From Semisulcospira habei (taxonomy: Eukaryota; Mollusca; Gastropoda; Semisulcospiridae): a stretch of 64,000 nucleotides of DNA. Positions 13,301 to 26,100 of the stretch are shown here, one piece after another (the first letter of the stretch is position 1; each line of letters opens with the position of its first letter). Under the pieces are notes generated by a model, which saw nothing but the letters and a program-made list of their open reading frames with translations, was not told the DNA's origin and did no database searches. Position numbers and translations under genes: made by a program. Where the stretch lies: NCBI GenBank assembly GCA_036245525.1, contig BTPG01000008.1, positions 29,116,702 through 29,180,701 of the forward strand, given 5' to 3'.

Positions 13301-14106
13301 AAAGAGACAGGAAGGCACTGCGCTCGAGAGATGGTTGACCACGATATGTGTTCTGGCCTGTGAATTTGGACCCTGTGGCTTGGAGCCCTAAGGTCCATAA
13401 TCTAGCGGGCTTGTGATGGGATAAAATTTCCTGAAACAGAGCATTGTCCATTATCTCAGTGTTATTATGCGGCACACACAGTTTACAGCTGAAAGCAGCA
13501 TGACCTGAAAAGAAGAATAAAATAATAATGTGGTCAAAATGATTTTGTTTCCTTGCCCAATTTGCTGTAACATTGAATGTTGCAAGCTGTCTTGTTTTTT
13601 GCAGGGCGGTGTAATGGAGCGAGTGGATGCAATTTATCGCAACACTGTGTTTAACGTTGGCTACTCCGTCAAAGGCATGGGCTTTGAGATCGCTGAGGTA
13701 GGTTTTTCTGTTATCTACATGCGTAACGGTGTTCAGTCCTGGAGGCTGATTTAGCTTTTTTTAAATCCCAGAAAGCTGAGTTTCAGCTGTTTGGTTCAGA
13801 CAGAACCACCTGTTCCGTCCGCAAGAGGCATAAATTCTCATGAGCCCCTGCATCTGCTGGAGGGAATGAGAATTTATGTTTCTTGCTGGCCATGGATCAT
13901 GGGGCTTAGTAGACTTTTCCAGTCATTTAAGTTTTGAGTTCTGTCACCTATGTATCTACTAAAGAAAGGTGACTGTGGAAGCATGTTAACTCATTCGAGA
14001 AGTGCCGTGTATCCAAAGGCGGGATGTCTCAAATATTTGAGTTAAGACTGAGATTGGATTCATTTTCCCCAGCCATGCACAATTCATCACCACTGTCATG
14101 TATGTG

Positions 14107-14143
<37 letters not shown>

Positions 14144-17100
14144 GCTTTTATTTTTTTCATTGTATCAGCACTTAGAGCTACTTTTAGAATAAGTGCTTAA
14201 CAAATTTCCTTTATTATTATTATTATTATTATTAAAAAAACGCTTTTAGTAGTAAGTCAAGGATGAAGCTGTGTCCGTGTGAAAAAATCTGACTGTTGAG
14301 TATTTACATGTCAAGAAAAGAATGAACAAAAAAAGAAACTTTCTGTAGACAATATTAAAATAAATACTGTTTGGCTGCAGGTTGTGTAAGCTGCTTGTCT
14401 TCATCTGTTCTGAATTCTTTTTCTTGTTTATGTGTGGTTTGACAAACAAGAACGATGTCTCCTTTGGAAGCTTAGCTGTAGATGAACGCACAGATTATCG
14501 ATTCTGTTTTTGTGAACAGATGCAGATTGAAGAAGCACCATCCATCGGTTTCAATGCTGACAAGGGCAGTTGGGACTCTCTTGATCTGCTGCAGGTAAAG
14601 TCGTGCGTGTATGATTTTGAGAACAGTGCGCACTTTGGTTACCTCCCTCTATCTGTGCTTGATGACAAGTATCTCTCAAGGGAGGTAATGAGTTTTGATA
14701 ATATGAAGATTTGGCAGTGTTCTGTTCATTGTTTTTAAAAGATCACTTAACCAAAGTTGCCAACCACTACGCAATTTCCGTAGTTTACTACGGGAGTCGA
14801 TGTGTTACTACGGAAGTATTAAAAATACTACGGAAAAGCAAAAATCAACAATAGTAAAAACAACAAAAGTTTTAAGGTTCGTTGAGCGCCTGTGGCTACC
14901 GTGTAGACTGCCGGGCAGTCAAGGTCACGGTCACCCAACTACGTGTTACTGATCACAGCTTCCAGCGCGTGTTAGGCTTTGAACCAATCATTGTGAAGCC
15001 TGAGTCTGAGAGCAGACGACGGAAGTTAGTGGAACGCGGCCAGAAGTTACCGATGCACGCGCACCTCACGGTTACCGCCATTTCGATCACATCGCAAACA
15101 TATCGCGTGCAGACATCGTTGAGAAAAATTCTAGCAGAGCAAAGGATATAATATAGACAAAGAGTGTGATAATAAATGGAACTGTGTGACCATTGGCCGC
15201 TTGGCGTGTGCGGTGCACCATTTTTAACAGCAGGAAGTGTCGCACTGTTAGCCAGGCTGTCGTAAGTCTAGTAGTAGCGGTGTGAGGACAAAACAGGCCG
15301 CGAGACCTTTGCAAATGTCCTTTCTTTCTTTAATTACTTTATGGGTCTGTTATGCATGCATTTTGTTTTCCCGTCCTCCTGCGCCGGCAGCTTCCACAGT
15401 ACCGCCCAGTGGCCACTGCCCGGTCGCAGTTCCTTGAGCTCCGAAAGCTAAGCCTCGAGACAAACCCTCTTCTCGGCACAAGGTTGCCTCGCTGATAATC
15501 CCCACAGACCCGACTAGTGGTTCTTGCCAGTCGACAGAACAGTCAACGCCGCGACTTCGGTCGCGAGCCCGTTCTTCTACGCCGGCAGCTCCCACAGACC
15601 CGACTAGTGGCCTCTGCCTGGTTCTGCCGTTTTCGACGGCACGAGATGTCGTTCAGGAACAGGCTTCAGCACCGGTACCTGTCTCAGCCCCGTAGCTGCT
15701 TCCGGCCTTCCTCACTCCACCACTCTCACTCTCCAGCGCGTCCAGAACAATGCTGCCCGCCTCATCCTCAGAAAGAAAAAATCCAACCACATCACTCCCC
15801 TTCTCAAGCTCCTTCACTGGCTCCCCATCCCCCAACGCATCCAATACAAGATTCTGTCTCTCTGCTACAAATCCCTGAACAACTACGCTCCTACCTATCT
15901 CTCCAACTTACTTCACCCCTACACTCCTTCCCGCTCCCTCCGCTCCGCCTCCGACCCTCTCCGCCTCCTCATCCCCCGCACCAAACTCAGCACTTTCGGC
16001 CCCCGCTCCTTCTCAGTATACGGTCCATCCACCTGGAACAATCTCCCACTCTCTCTCCGTCAGAAACACTCTCTCTCCTCCTTCCAGTCCACCCTCAAAA
16101 CTCACCTCTTTCAACAGTTCTAGCGCTATATCACCACACTCCCCACCCCAAGCTGACTGTCATAATGTATTTTCACTATTTGTGGTACGTGAGTCATTGT
16201 CTAAAGTGTGCGCATGCGTGTGCGAGTTGTGAGTGCGCGCTTAGAGTTATAATTATTATAAGATAAGCGCATTATAAATACCGTAATTATTATTATTATT
16301 ATTAAGATGGTGGATCCTCCGCCTCCGCGCACGCCTAACGCAAGAGATCGGCGCTCCGGACAGGACCTTCGCACACCTCGACCAGAAGAGCATACGCGCC
16401 CGACGCTCTCCCGCTCTTCAGCATTCAGTACGCAAGAGGCAGCGTTACATCGAGAAGTTCCTTCCCGGTTTCGTTCTGATCGCCGCCACTCTTCTCGCCG
16501 CCGATCACGCTCGAGGAACAGGTCACCGCACCGACGGTCTACGTCCTGCTATTCCCGTGCTAGCCGGCCCTCTCGGACGTCTTCCAGGTACGACACGCAT
16601 TCGGTTGGTCGTCAGACTAGGTCGCGTCCCTCGCTCTTGGGATTATCCTCGCATAGAGCGCACCCGTCTTCACCTCCCCGCTCTAGACGTTCGTCTTCTA
16701 CGGTCAGACACCACTCTCGGAGACGCTCCCGTTCTAGGAGTTACTGCTCCCGTCGCAGTCGCTCCCCGCGGGACAGCAGGTCAGCTCGTCGTACCTCACG
16801 CCGTTCTCGGTTTTCGTCTTGGGAACCGTCGCCAGTTCGCTCTGTTAGGCATCGCTCCCCGGCAGGAAGGTCCCCTCCCAAGGCCTCGACGTCTTCCCGA
16901 CCCGTGGCGGTTCCTGGCCGCTCCCTCCTACCTCGTTCAAGTTCCCCCCCACCGCCTTGCGCGTAGAGGATGACGCCCTCAGCCTGGCCCCTGAGGACTC
17001 GGTTTCGGCCCTGCTGTGTGAAGACAGCCCCTCACGTTTTAGTCCTTCTCACCCTGACCTTGACGATACTGATCAGGAGCAACAGCCTTCGGCGGGTGGA

Positions 17101-20100
17101 CACAGGTTGGAGACTCTCCGCGCCCTGGACGAGGCGGCTCGTATCATCTCCGCATGCCTCCCGGCGGAAGACTGCCCTCCCTCCCCACCGCTGAAGAAGA
17201 AGGCCGCGGCATACGTTGACGCTGAGCGACACTCCAAGACCTTTAAGTCTCTTCCCCAACCTCCGGGCTTCGGCAGCATACGGGACGCGTTCTCCGCTCG
17301 CCTCGCGCAGGGCTCCTTGGGGCCCAACGGGTTCCTCATGGACACCAAGTGGCCCTCAGATTTGCACATGTTTTTTCGGCAGACCTGGTATGCAGGACAC
17401 ACACAGAACTTCGCCTGCGCCTTGCCCAAGCCGGACCCCCCCGCCTGGTCCTTAGCGGCTACTCCCGCACGTCGCATCCTCCTTCCCGACGTCGATCAGA
17501 CAGGGACTCTCATCCGCAATGCTCTAGCGTTTCGGCGGGTTTCCTCGACCTCCTGACACAAGCCATCGTCCGTCGCGTGGAAGAGGCTTGGCATCCGTCC
17601 CTTACGCCGCTGCTGGGAGACTTACTCCGGTAACCGCGCCGCCTACCACACCTGTGTCAACGCCATGGCCGCAGCCTCTAACTGTGACCTCATGCGTCGG
17701 GATGCCCTTCTCCACGCCTGCCCGCTCCCTAATGACCTGAAGCTTCAACTTCGGCAGGCCCCCCTTGGCGGAGAACTACTTTTCGGTCCTACGTGGCTGG
17801 CGGTAAAAGAAGCGAATAAGGACACCTGGCCCAGCCGACCTGCTGCACCCTCCTTTCAGCCTACCCGCAGGACGATAGGTCGCGCCCTGCGGGCGTCCAG
17901 ACCCACCACCTATCCCTACATCAGAGGTGGACATCTCTCCCTCCCAGTCCTCCGGCCTTCCCCCGCGCCCATCCTCTCCCGGGCTCTGACTCCGCGCCCG
18001 CTAGCTGGACCTGGGCCAAGCCTGTCCGTTGCCCCGGGCGGGGCAGGGCCCTCTGACTGTCTCTCCACTCGGCCCCCGCCGACCGCTTCGGGGTCTCCTG
18101 TCGGCGGGAGGCTCGCACTTCACAGCGCCGCGTGGCGGTCGCTGATACCGGACGACCCTTGGATTCTCACGACCATCTCAGAAGGACTCCTGATCTCTTT
18201 TCGATCTCCGCCCCCTCTGCGACGTTCTCCGGTGTGGACCTTGGTCCCGACAGACCAGCTCAAAGCGGACACCCTGCGCACCGAGGTAGCTGCCTTACTT
18301 CGAAAGGCGGCCACAGAGGTAGTGATTCGACACGACTCCCCAGCCTTCTACAGCCCGCTCTTCATTGTGCCCAAGCCGGGCGGCAGGTGGCGTCCTGTTA
18401 TCGACCTGTCGGCGCTCAACAAGTTTATCGTAGCACCGCACTTCCGCATGGAGACAGCTCGGTCCCTTCGTGCCGCAGTGCAACCTATGGACTTCGCAGT
18501 CAAGCCTGGACCTCTCAGATGCGTACCTTCACGTTCCCATGCACCCAGCCTCCAGACGTTATCTACGCTTCGCCTTCGAAGGTGTGGTCTATCAGTTAAG
18601 TGTGCTCCCCTTCAGCCTCGACCTCAGCCCTTGGGTCTTCACTCGCATCATGGACGCCGTGGTAGCCAGAGCCCGTCGAATGTCCACGAGCCCCACGTCC
18701 AACTACCTGGACGACTTGCTGTTGAAGAACCAGGCCGAGTCCGCCTTGGAAGAAGACCGAGATGCCATGCTTTAGCTCCTCGAGACGCTGGGCTTCCTGG
18801 TCAACTTCGGCAAGTCCGACCTCGTTCCGTCGCGTCATTTCGTGCACCTAGGCATGGAGTTCTGCACCGACCTCAACATCGTCCGGCTGCCGGAAGCCCG
18901 CATCCAGAAGTTGGCGAATCTAGCTCGGCAGGTGTCCCAGTTGACTACGATCCCTGCCAGGCAGTGGCTTCAGCTCTTGGGTCTGATGAGTGCCGCAGCA
19001 GATCTTATCCCTATAGGGCAATCTCTACTCCCGTCCGCTGCAGTTGCATCTCCTCCTTCACTGGCGGCCGACGACCTCCGACCTCGAGGCTCCGGTTCCG
19101 GTCCCAACTATGCTCCGTCCTCACCTTCTGCGCTGGGCAGATTCCACCTGGCTCGCTATGGGAGTGCCGCTGTTCTCGCCACCTCCCACCCTCTCCCTCT
19201 GCGTCGACGCGATCCTCACCGGTTGGGGAGCACACCTCCTTCCGTCGTTCGAGACTGCCTCCGGCCTGTGGCCCCTGGATTCGCTGTCCCGACACATCAA
19301 CTGGTTGGAACTGAAGGCGGTCTGGCAAGCCCTCCTTGCATGGGAACCTCGCCTTCTACATTAGGAGCTCCTGGTGCTGTCGGACAACTCCACGGTCGTC
19401 GCCTGCATCCAGAAGCAAGGCGGGACCCGCTCTTCCTCCCTCTGCATCCTCCTCTACCAGGTGCTCCGGTGGTGCGAGGATCGGGACATCACTCTCCGAG
19501 CGCGTCACATCCCCGGTCACCTGAATGTGCTAGCCGACTCCCTCTCCTGACGCGGTCAGCTTCTCCATACCGAGTGGTCGCTGCGTCCAGACATTTTTCG
19601 GATGATCGGCGCAACCTGGGAGACACCCATGATCGACCTCTTTGCCACGAGATGGAATCGACAGCTCCCGCTTTTCGTCTCGCCAATTCCAGACCCCCTG
19701 GCCTGGGCAGTGGACGCCCTCTCCATTTCTTGGGAGGGTCTGGTAGCCTACGCCTACCTGCCGACGGTGCTCGTCCCCAAGGTCCTACTCAAGCTCAGAG
19801 GGTGCAACACGATCCTGTTCCTGGTGGCGCCGTTCTGCTGGACCAAGTCGTGGACAACCGACCTCCTGAACCTCGCCACGGCCCCCCTGCTGCCGCTCCC
19901 CACCCCGCGCACGATGCTCAAGCAACCATGGCAGGCGCTGTACCATCCGTGCCCAGAGCGTCTCCTCCACGCCTGGAGGTTGTCCGGCAAGCCCTCACCG
20001 CTAGAGGCTTCTCAGGTGCGGCAGTGGACGCGATCGCTACAGCCCGCAGATCCGCGACCAGACGAGTCTACGAAGGCAAGTGGAGAGTTCTCTGCTCCTG

Positions 20101-23100
20101 GTGTGACGACAGACGCCTCTCCCCCATCGATTTGACAGTTCCTCAGCTGGAGGATTTCTTCCTCTGGCTGTTCAACGACCAGCGGTTAGCGCCCATCACC
20201 ATCCGCACCTACCTGGCCATGATCGCTGACACGTACAGGCATCTGGGACGACCCGACCCGGGTTACTGCAAAGACGTCGCCGACCTTATGGCCCACTTCG
20301 GTCTACAACGTCCCACTCTGTGCTCCCTGGTGCCACGATGGGACCTGCCTTGGGTGCTTACCTGGCTCAACTCGCCTCGCTTCGAGCCGATCCAGCTGGC
20401 GAGACTACCGGATGTGACACGGAAGACTTGCTTCCTTATGGCCCTCGCCTCAGCCTCCGGGGTCAGCGAGCTGCACGCCCTTTCGGCCCGCCCCGCCTGT
20501 TTGCAGTTCCGGACGGACGGTTTGGTTCAACTGCTACCCGACCCGGCCTTCCTAGCCAAGACCAGATCCCCTTTGGCTGCACCTCAATTGGTCACCATAC
20601 AACCATTAAGAGACTCAGGCTCCACCCGTGAGTCCAGACAACAGGACCCGGTGCGAGCTTTACGCCGGACCAAGCTGCTATGCAGGGGACGCACCCGCCT
20701 ATTCCTTCCTCTGTCCCCAGGTAGAAATGAGATCTCAGCCCAGACGATATCCTCCTGGCTTCGGTGGGTGATACGATCTGCCTACCAAGACCTCGCCCCT
20801 GATACAGCCAAATGCATGAACATCAGGGCGCACGAGATCAGAGCCATGGCTGCAAGCCTAGCATTAAACCGCAACTGTGCTGTCAAAGACATTGCGGCGG
20901 CCGTGGGCTGGCGAGCGGAGACCACCTTCGCACGCTTCTACCTGAGGGACCTCTTCGGCCAGCGCCAGAACCTTTCGCTGGTGGGGGACATCATGGCGGC
21001 GCAACACTCCCTCCCGGCGCCCTAGGCGCCGTAAGTATCTTTGCTAAAATTAGAGGGAGGTTGCTTGAGGAGGGCGACTAGTAGCTTCGATGGCAGGGGG
21101 TAGGGGCGTTATATCGGCACCCGCCTCCTCTTCGGGATTCTTCCTAGTTGTAATACCATCGGTAATGTGTTTTGAGAGAAACAAATGTATTTTTCTTTAA
21201 AATGAATTTTTGGGAAAAATACTTACCGATGGTATTATTCGAAGGTCCCTCCCACCTGCCCCGCTTGCCGCTGGTCCGCTAAGAAACTGACTGAAGTAGT
21301 AAGCACTGAGCGCATGCGTGGTTGAACCGGAAGGGAGGCTACCCGGGTTTCCGCCTAGGCTATGGCGCCCCTCTCCTGCCATCATGACCATACTTGTACA
21401 CAACAATTTTTGGGCTAAAATTAGACTAGCTAAGAAACCATTCCTAGTTGTAATACCTTCGGTAAGTATTTTTCCAAAAAATTCATTTTAAAGAAAAATA
21501 CATATTTTTACATTCTTTAACCAGCTTTGTTGCTTGTCTCTGTACCCTTTCGAGTGCAACTGACTGTCTCTTTGACCCTCGGTACCGTACAATGTTTACA
21601 TTTTCTAAATGTGGTCCGACTAGTGCTTTATACAGTTTACTGAAAGAGTCCTTATCCAAATAATTAAAGGCTCTCTTAACTACTCCAACCATTTTGTTGG
21701 CCTTATTGATACAGTTCTGAATATGGGGATCAAAAGATAGAACTTTATCAAAAAAAAAACACCTAAGTCCCTTTCCTCCTCACAAGATACCACCTTTTTA
21801 ATGTCACTGTTAACTTTCATCAAGTAATCATGTTCAGGATTGTTCCTTCCAGCATGCAAGACCTTGCATTTCTCTACATTAAAATGCAATTATTAACACA
21901 GTCTATACTATAAAAGTAACACTATACTCTGAAAATAACATAAAAGTAACACTATACTCTGAAAGTAACACTCGCGCGTGCGCAAATCCGGTGACTGGAT
22001 TTTTTCACTGATTTTTAAGAATTTGTATTGGGAGCCCTGAATGAGATTTTAACGACATTATCAGCAAGGCTTGTGTTTGTGTATAGTTACATTAGTAAAG
22101 CATCGCAGCGACGCGCATTGACTACTAAAATTGTCATGAAACTACTGAAATTCTAAATTTTGACTACTGAAAAGAAAATCGGGGGTTGGCAACTCTGCTT
22201 AACACATTTAACACTACAGCTGCATTTTCCAAATTTGGAGGTGTTGCCTCACAAATATGTTCACCTAGCAGGAGATGGATTGAACATGATAATTCAAGGG
22301 TACAGATTAGCTTGCCGCCTGAAGGCGCCAAGCTAATCTGGCACTACCCTTGAATTATCATGGCCATTCCATCTTCTGCTGTAGGGTGTTGGGGTCAAAT
22401 GGGTTAAAGATGCCTTGTCCATCATTTTCAAATAGTAGGCATACTAGGCTGCGTGCTCACGGATGAGAGGGTGTCGCTACTTGTTTAAGTTTTGCCTGTT
22501 TACTTTTTGTGTCACAAAGGTGTTCAGGTCTCTTCATTAAAGACATTGCTCATTACAGAACTTGTATTTTAAAGACTTAAATTAACAGAAACCTCTTTAG
22601 AGATCTTTTAGTAAACTTGAATGATACATCTTGTTGATCAAACCTAACGATAATGCGTGTTGCAGACTTTTGGACATAACCTGTACTTCAAAGACTTCTG
22701 TGTGGCCCACTTGTTCACACACCAGTCATTTCCAAATGGCGTCTTGGGGCTTGCTTACATTGCTTCTCCCAGTGAAAGCTCAGCTGGAGGCATTTGTTCA
22801 CCCAGTAAGTGTCTGATCCCTTTAACTGTTGGTACCTGCCATGGAAGAGGCTTTTCCAGATGCTCATAACGAAGCTGGAATAGGAGCCAAGAAATCCTAA
22901 CAGAGAAAGACACATGCATATAGTTGTGCTGTAATTGTCCTTTTTAAGTGCTTTTTTTTTCTTGGGGTTTTCTTTGCATTTTATATATATATTATATTTC
23001 ATCTTTACATGGTAGTTATCAGTGTAGGAGGTCGATTATAGTTCAGGGATGTGCCAAGCTTAATCTGGCACTTTGCTTGAACTATCATGGCCAAGCCAGT

Positions 23101-26100
23101 CCCGCTAAGATGTCTATAACCCATAAAGTGCTGACATGCTACAACATGATGTGGATCGACCATGATAGTTCAAGGGTAGTGTCAGAATAGCTTGGTGCCT
23201 GTAGGCGCCAAGCTATTCTAACACCACTCTTGAACTATCATGGTCGATCTGTCTCCAGCACTGTGATGTAGACCTCAAAGGATTACTAAAAAAAAAAAGA
23301 TCATTTCATCTTCAGCATGACGTAATGAGTTAATGGTGACCTGCTCCAGGCAATAAGAGGTCAGTAGTTTGCGGGTGTTCATAGTGTGTCTGAAAATAAT
23401 GCTGCATGGGCTAACTTGTCTTGAGAAGTTTGAATGTTGTAAAAATGAACGACTCTTCAGTTCTTCTCCTTGTTCGTTGGGAGTGTTCCCCTGATGCATA
23501 GAAAACCTCTTGTGTTGTGTGCCTATACTTAAATAAATTGTGACCAGAAGAGTCTTCATTGAGGCAAGACCGCATTTAGTACGCACTGTGTCAGCTAATT
23601 GTAGCAATCAAAGCAAACCCACAATGGAGCAGATCACTTAAACCTCTGGTCGTGTTTGAACTCTTTCTTATGTATATATATATATTTTTCTTTTCAATTG
23701 TAATTAAAAAAATGTGTGTTATAATATTTCATGCTGACCATTTATGTGCAAGTTAATCAAAGCCATGCACCTACAATTGAATCCATTTAAAACAAACTCT
23801 CACAACACAAAATCCTGGTTAACCCTTATCATTCGGAATACACCAGTGTATGAAATAAGTTTGTCTAAAATAGTTAAGGGTGGTGCCAGAACAGCTTGGC
23901 GCCTCTAGGCGCCAAGTTATTCTGGCACCACCCTTGAACTAAAGCCATTGGTCTATACACTTATCTGTAAGTACTATAATGTAGCTTGCATTTGGCAGTG
24001 TACAAATTTGAAGCTTTTAGCCTCAGTATGATATGGATTAACAAACGGTGCAATAATTTTACTTCACTTCCAATCCGCCTAACCCTTTGGCTGTTCGTAT
24101 CGGTTTTTGTCATAATGATTCTGGAAACAAAGATCACCACCAGGTTAATACAAACCCCTCTTAACCCTTTTAGCCCCAAGGTCTTATTTCTCAAATTTCG
24201 GAGGTGTTGATTAATGACTATGTACCAGGCGCCAAGCTAATTTGGCACTACTCTTGAATTATCATGGTCAAGCCATCTCCTGCTGTAGGGGTCCAGGGCT
24301 AAAAGGTTAATAAAAAGTAATTTTTGGCAAGCCCTGGGGTTCTTTTTATCGGGACAGTATTTGTATTATTTGCATAACTCTGCATTTCTGTGCAGCTCGG
24401 TCGATTGGTGGTGAGACGACTGCTTTGAACACTGGCTGGAGCACAACTGCCAACAGCTACGGTGACACTGTACTCACTCAACAGGCAGAACTAGTTGTTG
24501 CCCACGGTTAGATGCACTTTCTTGTTTATTTATTAGCGATATCAATCTTCTTGTAGATTTATTTGAGAAAGTAATATAACAAGTGTGTATTAACCCATTG
24601 CGTGTTGGTAGCCCATAGACCGTTGACTGGCAACCCAACTGAAATGTGGAACCAGTTCAAGGGGATGGTGACGGAGTCTGCCAAAGACGTGCTTGGACCC
24701 AAGCAGAGGGTACACCAGGATTGGTTCGATGAAAACAATGAAGAGATCAATAAGCTACTGGAGCAAAAGCGCAGTGCCTTCATCGAGTGGCAGAACGACA
24801 TCAACTCCTTGTCCAAGAAAGACCGCTTCAAACACCTCCAGAAAAAAGCCCAGAGAGAGCTCCGCAACATGCAGGACACCTGGTGGGACAGCAAGGCAAA
24901 AGAACTTGAACACTGTGCTGAATCCAACAACTTCAAGGAGTTTTTCAGCACAATGAAAGCTGTCTATGGCCCTGCCAGACCCAGCACAACCCCTCTCTTT
25001 TCTTCCGACGACTTCACCTTGCTGAAGTACAAAGGCAGCATCACTGAGCGCTGGAGAGAACACTTCTCAAATCTGCTGAACCTGCCTTCCACTGTCGACC
25101 CCGCGGCCCTGGATATGATTCCCCAGAAGCCGACACTGGATGACCTTGACCTCCCGCCTACCCTGGACGAGGTCAAGAAAGCGATCAACCAGACTAGCTC
25201 CGGCAAGGCTGCAGGCATGGATGGCATCCCCGCAGAGCTCTTCAAAGCAGCTGGACCTGAGACCCTTGATGCCTTCCTCAATATTCTGACATGCATCTGG
25301 GCAGAGGAGAACATGCCACAGGAATTTAGAGATGCTCCAATCGTCTCCCTGTTCAAGAACAAGGGCAGCAAAGCAAACTGTGCCAATTACCAAGGGATCT
25401 CACTCTTGTTTATTGCTGGCAAGATCCTTGCGAGAGTCATCCTCAACCGCTTGATCAGCTCTGTATCTGAGGAAGCACTCCCAGAGGCTCAGTGTGGCTT
25501 CAGACCCGGCCGCAGCACAGTCGACATGGTCTTCTTCTTCTCACTCTCCAGCGCGTCCAGAACAATGCTGCCCGCCTCGTCCTTAGAAAGAAAAAATCCG
25601 ACCACATCACTCCCATGCTCAAGCTCCTTCACTGGCTCCCCATCCCCCAACGCATCCAATACAAGATTCTGTCTCTCTGCTACAAATCCCTGAACAACTA
25701 CGCTTCTACCTATCTCTCCAACTTACTTCACCCCTACACTCCTTCCCGCTCCCTCCGCTCCGCCTCCGACCCTCTCCGCCTCCTCATCCCCCACACCAAA
25801 CTCAGCACTTTCGGCCCCCGCTCCTTCTCAGTATACGGTCCATCCACCTGGAACACTTTCCCACTCTCTCTCTCCGTCAGAAACACTCTCTCTCCTCCTT
25901 CCAGTCCGCCCTCAAAACTCACCTCTTTCAACAGTTCTAGCACTACATCACCACACTCCCCACCCCAAGCTGACCGTTGTAATGTATTTTCACTATTTGA
26001 GGTACGTGAGTCATTGTCTAAAGCGTGCGTGTGCGAGTTGTGAGTGCACGCTTAGAGTTATAATTATTATAAGATAAGCGCATTATAAATACCGTAATTA

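Larger units (their letters stand above)
16305..21503 (+). mobile_element. DIRS-like retrotransposon copy A (5' end lost, decayed)
   Basis: Tyrosine-recombinase retrotransposon in the sense orientation. In order it has an SR-rich Gag-like region, reverse transcriptase, RNase H, a Dam-like region and a tyrosine recombinase, then a 3' internal complementary region at about 21146-21250 and the right terminus at about 21441-21503 (TACCTTCGGTAAGTATTTTT). No matching left terminus was found. Several lesions make it inactive. The GC-rich stretch 15350-15720 may be its displaced 5' part. Confidence 0.85.
14752..22197. mobile_element. Possible hAT-like shell carrying DIRS copy A
   Basis: CAAAGTTGCCAACC at 14752-14765 and its near-complement GGTTGGCAACTCTG at 22184-22197 form 14-bp terminal inverted repeats (one mismatch), in the style of hAT elements (CAGRGTTGCCAAC). 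CTTAAC directly flanks both sides, but on the right it overlaps the end of a MITE, so the target-site duplication is uncertain. ACTAC motifs recur subterminally at both ends. No transposase was seen. DIRS copy A and other LINE pieces lie inside. Confidence 0.45.

Noticed and set aside
9000..13900. CRISPR-like array, because hairpin repeats recur at intervals
   Set aside because: The repeats are long palindromic MITEs with irregular spacing in eukaryotic introns, without unique spacers or cas genes.
14382..14738. 118-codon frame across exon 9
   Set aside because: It is simply exon 9 read through into both flanking introns; splice sites define the 75-bp exon.
18842..19970. First half of the 727-codon frame in DIRS copy A as a separate protein
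   Set aside because: It is the wrong frame of the RT/RNase H region. Only the part from about 19975 has recombinase similarity. The same applies to 34424-35400 in copy B and 51770-52550 in copy C.
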